Assembly: GCA_964455095.1 (NCBI GenBank)
Contig: CAYVUV010000311.1
Span: 1-24,534 of the forward strand
Source: CAYVUV01 sp964455095
GTDB taxonomy: Bacteria > Desulfobacterota > Binatia > HRBIN30 > CADEER01
DNA length: 24,534 nucleotides
Reading direction: 5' to 3'
Of this stretch, positions 12,058 to 19,413 are shown one piece after another. Positions within the stretch are counted from its first letter, which is position 1. Every line of letters begins with the position of its first letter. Below the pieces are notes generated by a model. That model saw only the letters and a program-made list of their open reading frames with translations, did not search any database and was not told the DNA's origin. The translations under genes and the position numbers were made by a program.

Positions 12058-13791
12058 GTGCAGATCACGATGATCACGGCGGCCCGTCTCGGTTTCGCAG
12101 GTCTACCGGATCCCGTCGACGCAGCGGCCTTGCGGGCGCTGGCGGCCGCCCTCTGGGACCTGCGCAGCGACATCGCGGCGGAGTGGACGCGCCGTCTGAT
12201 GGCGAGCGTGCCGCGTCCGGTTGCCGACGAAGTGTCGGTCGAGACGCTGACCAGCTTGAACGAAGCGTTGCTGACGCTGCTTCTGCAACAGGCCCGCGAC
12301 GGCGATCTCCTCGCCCTGTATCAGAGCTACTACGAGATGAACTACCGGCTGATCGACGCCGAGCTGCAGCGCGCGCCGGACTCCCGCATGTCCCTCGAAA
12401 GTCTCTATACGTCGGCCCGGATCAGCGCCGAGGTGATCGCCTCGCACCTCGGCCCGGCGCCGCAGGCTCTCCAGCTGGCGTGGAGCGGCCTGGCGGCGCG
12501 CCTGGCGATGGTCGTCGGCCTCGCCTACAGCGACTGCCGCGAGGAGCACATCCAGCAGAATTTCACGGCGCAGCGCGCCGAGGAGTTGCGGCGCGCCAAC
12601 CAGGCGTTGCACGAAGAGATCGTGCGCCGCCAGAGCGTCGAGGACAGCCTGCGCCGCGAGAAGACCCTTGCCGACACGACGCTCGATAGCCTGCCGGGAA
12701 TCTTCTACCTGTTCGATACGCAGGGCCGCTTCCTGCGCTGGAATCGGAACTTCGAGATCGTGTCGGGCTACGATGCGTCGGAAATCGCGCGCCTGCATCC
12801 GATCGACCTCTTCGATCCCGACGAGAAAGCGTATATCGCCGATGCCATTACCGCCGTGTTCGAGGCCGGCGCGGCGACCGCCGAGGCAGTCTTCGTCTCG
12901 AAAGACGGCACGCGCACGCCGTACTTCTTCACCGGATTGAAGGTGACGGCAGGGGAGGTGCCCTGCCTGATCGGCATGGGCATCGACATCAGCGAGCGCA
13001 AGGCCATGGAGGAAGCGCTGCACGCCAGCGCCGCGGAGCTGGCGCGCTCGAACCAGATCAAGACCTACTTTGCCGCGACCATCTCGCACGAGCTGCGCAA
13101 CACATTCAATGCGATCATGATCGCCAACGAGGCGATCCTGGGCGACAGTGCGCTCGTCATGCGAGCCGGGCAGCGCGAGCTGCTCAAGAGCGTCCAGCGC
13201 CGGGTGCACGAAGCCATCCAGATCATTCACGCGACCCTGGAGCTGACCCGCTCCGAGATGCAGCCCGGCGCCGACGGCGCCCGCGTCGTCGACGTGGCCG
13301 ACGTGGTGGCCGAGCTGGCGCGCGAAGTGGCGCTGCCGGCATCGCGCCCCGACGTGGTGTTGGAGTGGAACGTCCCGTCACTCCTGCCGCCGTTTCACAC
13401 CGACCCGGTGAAGCTGAAGATGATCCTCAAGAACCTGGTCGAGAACGCCCTGAAGTTCACTCCCGAAGGGCGGGTCGACGTCACCGTGCAGCTGGACGAT
13501 GGGCACCTCTGCTGCTCGGTCGCCGACAACGGCGTGGGCATCCCGGCGGCGGACCTGGCGCATATCTTCGAGCCGTTCCACCGCGCTGACGCGCGCGACC
13601 AGCGGCGGGTCGGCGGCACGGGGCTCGGACTCTATATCGTCCGGCGTCTCGTCGACCTGCTCGGCGGGACGATCGATGTGCACAGCGCGCCGGATCGGGG
13701 CACGACGTTCGTTCTGCGCGTCCCCGCCTTCGATCAGCGCCCCGGCAGCGAGCCGGCTGCCGGCGCAACCGGGCGGCTCTCGAACGGGTAG
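12058..13791 (+). CDS. Soluble PAS-domain sensor histidine kinase
   Basis: Predicted 577-aa protein with no membrane segment. Residues ~20-165 are an all-helical N-terminal domain (possibly RsbRD-N/globin-like sensor), then a coiled coil (~170-205), a PAS domain (~205-315, 'GIFYLFDTQGRFLRWNRNFE', ending 'GMGIDISERKAMEEA'), HisKA with phospho-acceptor H344 ('ISHELRN'), and HATPase_c with N-box N463 ('NLVENALKFT'), G1 'DNGVGIP' (490-496), F-box 'FEPFHR' and G2 'GGTGLGLYIV'. All catalytic residues are present. GTG 12058 and ATG 12070 are both possible starts. No response regulator is adjacent, so it is an orphan kinase. Confidence 0.92.
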   Translation: MQITMITAARLGFAGLPDPVDAAALRALAAALWDLRSDIAAEWTRRLMASVPRPVADEVSVETLTSLNEALLTLLLQQARDGDLLALYQSYYEMNYRLIDAELQRAPDSRMSLESLYTSARISAEVIASHLGPAPQALQLAWSGLAARLAMVVGLAYSDCREEHIQQNFTAQRAEELRRANQALHEEIVRRQSVEDSLRREKTLADTTLDSLPGIFYLFDTQGRFLRWNRNFEIVSGYDASEIARLHPIDLFDPDEKAYIADAITAVFEAGAATAEAVFVSKDGTRTPYFFTGLKVTAGEVPCLIGMGIDISERKAMEEALHASAAELARSNQIKTYFAATISHELRNTFNAIMIANEAILGDSALVMRAGQRELLKSVQRRVHEAIQIIHATLELTRSEMQPGADGARVVDVADVVAELAREVALPASRPDVVLEWNVPSLLPPFHTDPVKLKMILKNLVENALKFTPEGRVDVTVQLDDGHLCCSVADNGVGIPAADLAHIFEPFHRADARDQRRVGGTGLGLYIVRRLVDLLGGTIDVHSAPDRGTTFVLRVPAFDQRPGSEPAAGATGRLSNG

Positions 13792-13848
13792 CCGCGACGA
13801 TTCCGGGCTGGCTTCCCGTGGCCGCGGCGGTATGCGATGGGATGCTGA

Positions 13849-14550
13849 ATGAGCACATCCATGCGTTGGGTCGTCACCGGGGCGAATCGCGGCATCGGTC
13901 TCGAGTTTGTGCGCCAATTGTCGGCGCGCGGAGACAGCGTGGAAGCCGGCGCGCGCGAGCCGGCCGGGGCGAAGGAACTGATGGCGCTGGCGGCGCGGGC
14001 GGACGGGCGGGTGCGCGTGCACGCCTGCGACGTCGCGAGCACGGCGAGCGTGGCCGCGTTTGCGCGCGCGATCGGCGACGTTGCCGTCGACGTGTTGGTG
14101 AACAACGCGGGCGTGTACGGCGACCTGCGCCCCTTCGAGGAGTTCGATCTCGCGGACGCGCAGCGCACGTTCGATGTCAACGCGCTGGGTCCGCTGCGCG
14201 TGACCCGTGCGCTGATCGGCCACGTGCTGCGCGGCCGCACGCGGCGCGTCGTCAGCATCACCAGCGGCATGGGCTCGATCGGCGACAATACGAGCGGCGG
14301 GAGCTACGGCTATCGGATGTCGAAGGCGGCGCTCAACATGGCCAATCGCTCGCTGAGCCTCGACTATCGCGCGCGCGGGCTGATCGCGGTGGTGATGAAC
14401 CCGGGCTGGGTGCGGACCGACATGGGCGGTCGCGGCGCGACGCTCGCCGCGGCCGATTCGGTGCGCATGATGCTGGCGCGCATCGACGCGCTGACGATCA
14501 AGGACAGCGGGTCGTTCCTGAACTACAGCGGTGGGACGTATCCGTATTAG
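13849..14550 (+). CDS. SDR-family oxidoreductase (C-factor-like)
   Basis: Predicted 233-aa short-chain dehydrogenase: TGANRGIG (residues 10-17), 'VLVNNAGVYGD', Ser in 'SITSGMGS', and the Y-x-x-x-K in 'YGYRMSKAALNM', followed by 'MNPGWVRTDMGG'. This set, with the short length and C-terminal 'SGSFLNYSGG', is characteristic of the C-factor/CsgA-like SDR branch, which also includes sniffer-type carbonyl reductases. It is 57 bp downstream of the kinase on the same strand, so co-transcription is possible. The true start may be ATG 13861. Confidence 0.92.
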   Translation: MSTSMRWVVTGANRGIGLEFVRQLSARGDSVEAGAREPAGAKELMALAARADGRVRVHACDVASTASVAAFARAIGDVAVDVLVNNAGVYGDLRPFEEFDLADAQRTFDVNALGPLRVTRALIGHVLRGRTRRVVSITSGMGSIGDNTSGGSYGYRMSKAALNMANRSLSLDYRARGLIAVVMNPGWVRTDMGGRGATLAAADSVRMMLARIDALTIKDSGSFLNYSGGTYPY

Positions 14551-14570
14551 CCTTGATCTGAGAAAAACAT

Positions 14571-14669
14571 TTCACCACGAAGGGCACGAAGGTCACGAAG
14601 TAAGCCTCGAAAGGCCGGGCAACGTTTTGGGCGTTCTCCCTTCGTGGTCTTCGTGCCCTTCGTGGTGAA
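14571..14669. repeat. Dispersed inverted repeat (CACGAAG family)
   Basis: Left arm 14571-14600 and right arm 14640-14669 are inverted copies of 30 bp matching at 28 positions, built from a 'cacgaag' heptamer core. They enclose 39 bp. A related 30-bp arm is at 22356-22385 (27 of 30). The unit sits between the convergent SDR and dockerin-like genes, where it would give a large hairpin in both transcripts. Confidence 0.88.
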
Positions 14670-14699
14670 TCTTTTCTGTCAGAGCAAGGGTAGCCGCGA

Positions 14700-15737
14700 T
14701 CAGGGACCCAGCGCGATGCGCGCGGGGAGGTCCGCGGCGCTGACGCGGTGATCGTCGTTGACGTCGGCGCCCGTCTGTCGGCTTGCGTCGAAGATGGCGT
14801 GAATCAGCTCGTCGAGATCGATCGGCTCGCGTGCGGTGGGCACCAGGGATGGGGTCGCGGTAGCGGTCGGTGTGCGCGTGACGGGCGGGGTCGGACTGGC
14901 GCTCGCCCCCGGCGTCGCGCTGTGCGCGGTGGTGGCGGTCGGCGTGGCAGAGTTGGTGGGTGTGGCGGAACGGCTGGCCGTGCGGGTGGAGGAAGCGGTG
15001 GGTGCGGACGTGACGCTCGGAGCCGCGGTCGGCGTGCGCGTCGATGTGGGGGAGGGCGGCGGCGTCGCGGCGGCCGTTACGGTGGGGACCGGAGTCCCAG
15101 CGCCGACGCGGAGGACGAGCTCCCGGACCTCTCCGACCAGCCCGTTCGCGTCGCGCAACCGCATCGAGATGCGGGCGTCTCCCGGCGGAAACACGAGAAC
15201 CGGATCGATGGTTGCACAGAATTGAATCGTCGAGGTCGGCATCAGAAAGCGCGGGTCGCCGAACTGATCGACCGTGCAGGTCTCGGCCGTGAACCGGCAG
15301 GCGAAGTCGTTCACCGGGTCGGGATCCGAGAACACTGGATCGGGCGACGACGCCGGGGCGACACCGCCGCGCGAGGGTGCCTGGTTGTCGCAGACCGCCA
15401 GGCTGCCGTCGCCGAGCGGATGGTCTACCTGAATCTGCAAATCCGGCAGCCCGGTGGCGTTGAAGGTCGCCGAGCCGACCGGGTTTCCCGCCGGTCCGGG
15501 TCGGCCTTCGACGATGAGAAGGAATCCCGAGCCCGTCGCGCGCGGACAAACCGGAGTGCCGTCGTCCGTGATGCCGGAGCACAGAAGCGGGACGCCCTGG
15601 AGACTGGCGGGGCCGAAGAAGGTGATGAGGGGCCCGGATTGCGCCGCCGCGCGGCCGCAGAGCGGGAGGCCGATCGCGAGCGCAAAGCAGAGAGATCTGA
15701 CAGCTTGCGTCCGCCACGCCCGCGGCTGCGCCGGCAT
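14700..15737 (-). CDS. Exported Thr/Pro-rich protein ending in a dockerin-like loop
   Basis: Predicted 345-aa protein. A signal peptide (hydrophobic 'SLCFALAIGLPLCGRAAAQ') is followed by a Cys-containing globular domain (~residues 30-215) with no recognised family, a ~90-residue low-complexity Thr/Pro/Ser/Ala linker, and a C-terminus 'GADVNDDHRVSAADLPARI' that fits one calcium-binding dockerin type I/EF-hand loop (D-x-N-x-D-x-x-V-x-x-x-D-L). Only one loop is seen, whereas true cellulosomal dockerins carry two. Likely cell-surface or secreted. ATG 15737 is chosen because it begins a normal signal peptide; GTG 15779 is an alternative. Divergent from the dioxygenase gene. Confidence 0.75.
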   Translation of the reverse strand: MPAQPRAWRTQAVRSLCFALAIGLPLCGRAAAQSGPLITFFGPASLQGVPLLCSGITDDGTPVCPRATGSGFLLIVEGRPGPAGNPVGSATFNATGLPDLQIQVDHPLGDGSLAVCDNQAPSRGGVAPASSPDPVFSDPDPVNDFACRFTAETCTVDQFGDPRFLMPTSTIQFCATIDPVLVFPPGDARISMRLRDANGLVGEVRELVLRVGAGTPVPTVTAAATPPPSPTSTRTPTAAPSVTSAPTASSTRTASRSATPTNSATPTATTAHSATPGASASPTPPVTRTPTATATPSLVPTAREPIDLDELIHAIFDASRQTGADVNDDHRVSAADLPARIALGP

Positions 15738-15960
15738 CGCCGGAGTCGGTGTCTCGATCTGGTGGTAACGCAACACCACGCGGATGGCACTACGTCGGAG
15801 ACCACGGAAATGTCAATTGCGAGAAGGACGGCGAGAAGGACGCGATGATGCGGCCGTACGACCCCATCGAGGCGCTTGATCCGCCGCACCCACTATGAGA
15901 ACTGGATACGCGTCTTCTCGGCCGCGGACTGCGCGAGCCGAGCGAGAGCAGGAGGTCGAG

Positions 15961-16785
15961 GTGATTGCGTTTCATCCACTGGCAGGCGCGCTCGGCGCCG
16001 AGGTGACCGGCATCGATCTGCGCGAGCCGATCGATGACGCGGCGTTCGCGCAGCTCGAAGCCGGTTTGCTGCAGCATCAGGTGCTGTTCTTTCGCGACCA
16101 GCGCATCGAGCCCGCGCACCATCTGGCACTGGCGCGGCGCTTCGGCGAGCCGGTGGCACACCCGGCGTATCCGCGCGTCGAGGGGTTCGACGAGATCAAC
16201 GTGCTCGAGAGCACGCCCGAGAACCCCACCAAGATCGACACCTGGCACACCGACATGACGTTCCTCGAGCGGCCGCCGCTCGGCTCCATTCTGCGCGCTC
16301 GCATCATTCCGGAGCACGGCGGCGACACGATGTTCGCCAGCCTGTTCGCCGCCTACGACGGGCTGTCGGTGCGCATGCAGCGCTACCTCGACGGCCTGGT
16401 CGCCCTGCACTCGTTCGCACACGGTTTTCGCCACAGCCTGGCCGAGCCCGACGGCTGGGATCGGCTGGGCGAGGCGGTGCGGGCCAATCCGCCGGTGCGC
16501 CATCCGGTGGTGCGCACGCATCCGCGCAGCGGCCGCCGGGCGCTGTTCGTCAACCGGCTGTTCACCACCCACATCGAGGGCCTGGCAGAAGCGGAGAGCG
16601 ACGCGGTGTTGCGCTTTCTCTACGAGCACCTGGAGACGCCCGAGTTCAGCTGCCGCTTTCGCTGGCAAGCGAACTCCATCGCGTTCTGGGACAACCGCGC
16701 CACGCTGCACCGGCCGGTGAACGATTTCTTTCCCGCCCATCGCCGCATGGAGCGGATCACGATCGCCGGAGACCGGCCGCGATGA
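15961..16785 (+). CDS. TauD/TfdA-family Fe(II)/2-oxoglutarate dioxygenase
   Basis: Predicted 274-aa enzyme starting at GTG 15961, which has AGGAGG (15949-15954) close upstream; ATG 15895 would add 22 non-conserved residues. Iron ligands: H96-x-D98 in 'DTWHTDMTF' and distal H250 in 'NRATLHRPVNDF', with a 2-oxoglutarate-binding Arg in 'RRMERITI'. 'LGAEVTGIDL' and 'HQVLFFRDQ' are typical of the TauD/TfdA group. It hydroxylates and often cleaves sulfonate, ether or carnitine-type substrates; the actual substrate is unknown. Its stop overlaps the next start (ATGA), so the two proteins are translationally coupled. Confidence 0.92.
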   Translation: MIAFHPLAGALGAEVTGIDLREPIDDAAFAQLEAGLLQHQVLFFRDQRIEPAHHLALARRFGEPVAHPAYPRVEGFDEINVLESTPENPTKIDTWHTDMTFLERPPLGSILRARIIPEHGGDTMFASLFAAYDGLSVRMQRYLDGLVALHSFAHGFRHSLAEPDGWDRLGEAVRANPPVRHPVVRTHPRSGRRALFVNRLFTTHIEGLAEAESDAVLRFLYEHLETPEFSCRFRWQANSIAFWDNRATLHRPVNDFFPAHRRMERITIAGDRPR

Positions 16786-17627
16786 GCTTGCGCCTGCTGG
16801 TGCTCGACGCCTACGACCCGGCCGGGCGCCAGGCATTGCAGGGCGCCGGCGCGACGCTGGCCGGAGAGCTCTACCGGCGCATGCTGCAGCGGCTCGAGCC
16901 GGGCTCCGTCATCGACGTGGTTGGCGCTGGCGAGTCCGGCTTTGCGCTGCCGGCTGCGCTGGCCAGCTACGACGGCATTGCGTGGACCGGATCGAACCTG
17001 ACCGTGCACCGCGACACGCCGGCCGTGCGCGAGCAGCTGGCCTGCGCGCGCGCGGCGTTCGCCGCCGGCATCCCGAGCTTCGGCAGCTGTTGGGCGGTGC
17101 ACATCGCGGTCACCGCGGCGGGCGGTCGCTGCGAGGCCAACCCGCGCGGTCGCGAGTTCGGTGTGGCGCGCAAGATCGCGCTCAGCGACGCCGGGCGCGC
17201 GCATCCCATGTTTGCCGGCAAACCAGTCGCATTCGACGCGTTCACCAGCCATGAGGATCACGTCATCGAGTTGGGTGCCGGGACCACGGTGCTGGCGTCG
17301 AACTCCTTCTCACCGGTGCAGGCCGTCCACGTCGAGCAGGAGCGCGGCGTGTTCTGGGCCGTGCAGTATCACCCCGAGTACGATCTGATCGACATAGCGC
17401 GGCTGGGCGTGCTGCGCGCCCCGCAACTGATCCGCCAGGGCTGCTTCACCGATGCCGCGGACGCGACGGCCTTCTTGCATCAGCTGGAAGATCTCCACGC
17501 CAACCGCTCGCGCGCCGACCTGGCCTATCGCCTGGCCGTCGGCCGCGACGTGCTGGACCCGGTCACGCGCACCTGCGAGCCGCGCAATTGGCTCGACCGG
17601 TTGGTGAAGCCCTCGGCGCGGCGTTGA
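16782..17627 (+). CDS. Class I glutamine amidotransferase (GMP-synthase-like)
   Basis: Predicted 281-aa protein. Nucleophile Cys103 in 'FGSCWAVHIA' and the His197/Glu199 pair in 'AVQYHPEYD' complete the class I triad. 'YDGIAWTGSNLTVHRDTP' resembles the oxyanion-region segment of stand-alone amidotransferases such as GMP synthase-like proteins. The C-terminal ~80 residues are extra relative to the minimal domain. It probably hydrolyses glutamine or a gamma-glutamyl compound. Coupled by a 4-bp overlap with the dioxygenase, an unusual pairing that suggests a shared degradation or modification pathway. Confidence 0.9.
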   Translation: MSLRLLVLDAYDPAGRQALQGAGATLAGELYRRMLQRLEPGSVIDVVGAGESGFALPAALASYDGIAWTGSNLTVHRDTPAVREQLACARAAFAAGIPSFGSCWAVHIAVTAAGGRCEANPRGREFGVARKIALSDAGRAHPMFAGKPVAFDAFTSHEDHVIELGAGTTVLASNSFSPVQAVHVEQERGVFWAVQYHPEYDLIDIARLGVLRAPQLIRQGCFTDAADATAFLHQLEDLHANRSRADLAYRLAVGRDVLDPVTRTCEPRNWLDRLVKPSARR

Positions 17628-17637
17628 ACGATCAATG

Positions 17638-17908
17638 AGAATTCCCCTCGGGGTCGGAGTCGGTATCGGCATCGGTATCGATTCGTACCGCGGTGCAACC
17701 CGCGAGGAACGCGTGGAGAGCTTCGAGTCGTTGTTCCTCGATTCCGATAGCGATTCCGACCCCGACCCCGATAGGAAGAATTCCTCTCGGAGTCGGTATC
17801 GGTATCGGCATCGGGATTCGCGCCGCGGTGCACTCCGCGCGGATCGGGCGGGGTAGCTTACGGCGCTATCCCTCGATTCCGATAGCGATTCCGACCCCGA
17901 CCCCGAGA
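17638..17908. repeat. Hexanucleotide-repeat hairpin cluster
   Basis: Four short arrays of six-base units (GTCGGA/GTCGGT/ATCGGC-type or their complements GATTCC/GATAGC/GACCCC) occur at about 17645-17680, 17739-17776, 17788-17820 and 17872-17908, alternating in strand. The second and fourth begin with the same ~34 bases. The alternation lets adjacent arrays pair as long hairpins. Apparent reading frames here give only two-residue repeats and are not genes. This fills the 17628-17918 gap between the amidotransferase and the convergent glycosyltransferase. Confidence 0.8.
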
Positions 17909-17918
17909 ACTCGTTCAA

Positions 17919-19001
17919 TCAGGGTTGGTCGCTCGTCACCTCGCCGTAGAGCGCCACCAACTGACGGCAGTGTGCGGCGATGTCGAAGTGGTCGCTCCAG
18001 GCTTGTCGCGCGTTGCTGCGCAGGCGGGCTCGCAGTGCCGGATCGGCGATCAAGCGCTGCAGCGCCATCGCCAGCTGCTGTGGGTCGCCGACGGGAACCA
18101 GTAGCCCCGACTCGCCGTCGGTCACGGCGTCGCGGGTCGCGCCGACCGGGGTCGTGACGACGGCGCAGCCGTGCGCCATGGCTTCGAGCACGGCGAGCGA
18201 CAGGCCTTCGTTGCGCGAGGGGAGGACGAAGATGTCGGCTCTCGCTAGCAGCTCGATCACGCCGGCCTCCGCGACCCAGCCGAGGAACTCGACGCGGTCG
18301 GCGATGCCGAGCGCCGCGGCGCGCCGGGTGCACGCTCCCACGTCGCCCGGGCCGGCCACCTGCACCCGCCAGGCGAGCGGGGCGAGGTCCGGGTGCGCCA
18401 GCGCCTGCAAGAGGTCGGGCAGGCCTTTCAGCGCGGTCAAGTTCCCGAGGAACAGCAGTCGGCATGGCGGGAGGTCGGGTCGTGGCGCGAGCTGCGGCGG
18501 CCCCGCGACGGCGTTGGAGATTACGCGCACCACGGCGGCATCGACTCCCACCCGGTCGACGAGCACGCCGCGCCAGTACTTCCCGGGCACGATGATGCGG
18601 TTCGCCAGGTCGAACGTGCGGTGGAGTGCGCGTCGCACCCGCGCCGGCAGCCGGGGATGGATCTCGTCGAGCCGCGAGCCTTGCGTGTGCAGAATGATCG
18701 GCACGCCGAGCCACGCCGCCAGGCGGATGATGATCCCCTTGCGCACCGCGCTGCCGCGCAAAGCCATGTGGACGTGCAGCAGCGCGATGCGCCCGCGCCT
18801 TGCGTTCCACGCGATCTGCCACAACGCCCGGGCGAGGTGGAGCGGCGTCAACGGCGAGAGCCGGCGGCCGTAGGGATCGATCACGCGCAGCGGCGGCTGG
18901 AGATCCGCGGCGCGCCAGTGGTGGGCCGTGGCGCTGACCAATCGTCCGATCCCGCCGGGGCCCGAGAGCCCACCGGCAGCGACGACGAACACCTTCGGCA
19001 C
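17919..19001 (-). CDS. GT4-family glycosyltransferase (GT-B fold)
   Basis: Predicted 360-aa protein starting at GTG 19001. AGGAAGG (complement of 19008-19014) lies 6 nt upstream, which is better than ATG 19019. N-terminus 'KVFVVAAGGLSGPGGIGRL' is the acceptor-side glycine loop; the C-terminal domain has 'LLFLGNLTALKGLPDLLQAL', 'VEFLGWVAEAGV' and the E-x7-E motif in 'RNEGLSLAVLEAMAHGCAVV', then 'GLLVPVGDPQQLAMAL'. Retaining transferase using a nucleotide-sugar donor, acting at the cytoplasmic membrane on glycolipid or polysaccharide intermediates. The acceptor is unknown. Confidence 0.92.
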   Translation of the reverse strand: MPKVFVVAAGGLSGPGGIGRLVSATAHHWRAADLQPPLRVIDPYGRRLSPLTPLHLARALWQIAWNARRGRIALLHVHMALRGSAVRKGIIIRLAAWLGVPIILHTQGSRLDEIHPRLPARVRRALHRTFDLANRIIVPGKYWRGVLVDRVGVDAAVVRVISNAVAGPPQLAPRPDLPPCRLLFLGNLTALKGLPDLLQALAHPDLAPLAWRVQVAGPGDVGACTRRAAALGIADRVEFLGWVAEAGVIELLARADIFVLPSRNEGLSLAVLEAMAHGCAVVTTPVGATRDAVTDGESGLLVPVGDPQQLAMALQRLIADPALRARLRSNARQAWSDHFDIAAHCRQLVALYGEVTSDQP

Positions 19002-19076
19002 GTGCTGCCTTCCTCGCATCGCGCGGGAGCTTATACAGTCCGTTTCGATGGAGCTATCCGGGCGCGGCGCGGTTGC

Positions 19077-19178
19077 GACGACGACGAGATCACCGCCATG
19101 GTCTTGCATTCGGCCGGCCCCGAGGCCGGGTTCGTCACCGGCGCCAGCCTGACGATCGACGGCGGGTTCGCCGCCTGA
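19077..19178 (+). pseudogene. 3' remnant of an SDR gene
   Basis: In one frame the sequence reads 'DDDEITAMVLHSAGPEAGFV' and then 'TGASLTIDGGFAA' before TGA. This is the standard SDR C-terminus ('...EIA..V.FLAS..AGFVTGA.L.VDGG'). No upstream SDR sequence is present: the preceding DNA is the 5' side of the oppositely oriented glycosyltransferase. It is a leftover from deletion or rearrangement. Confidence 0.8.
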
Positions 19179-19221
19179 GGGTCATCTCCTAGCAGGTGCG
19201 TGGCCCTATCTTGGAGCGTTT

Positions 19222-19377
19222 CCTCTCCCGGATGGGAGAGGATCGAGGTGAGGGGGATTCGATTGCGCCGAAGGCCACCGAACTCCGACGAACCCGGGAA
19301 CGACGCAGCAAGAATGAAGGTGGGCTTCGCCGCGAGTTGATCCCCCTCATCCTGTCCTTCTCCCATCCGGGAGAAGG
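19222..19377. repeat. Intact dispersed hairpin-bounded repeat
   Basis: Bounded by hairpins CCTCTCCC ggat GGGAGAGG (19222-19241) and CCTTCTCCC atcc GGGAGAAGG (19356-19377), with GAGGGGGAT / ATCCCCCTC inside them. This is the uninterrupted relative of the copy split at 1681/6989. No gene is seen in it. With the SDR remnant it accounts for the 19002-19413 gap. Confidence 0.85.
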
Positions 19378-19413
19378 GGTGCGATACGCCGCTGGAAGGT
19401 TGGAAAGCCGGTC

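Noticed and set aside
17638..17908. CRISPR array
   Set aside because: The repeats are six-base units in alternating orientation without unique spacers of constant length, and no cas gene is present.
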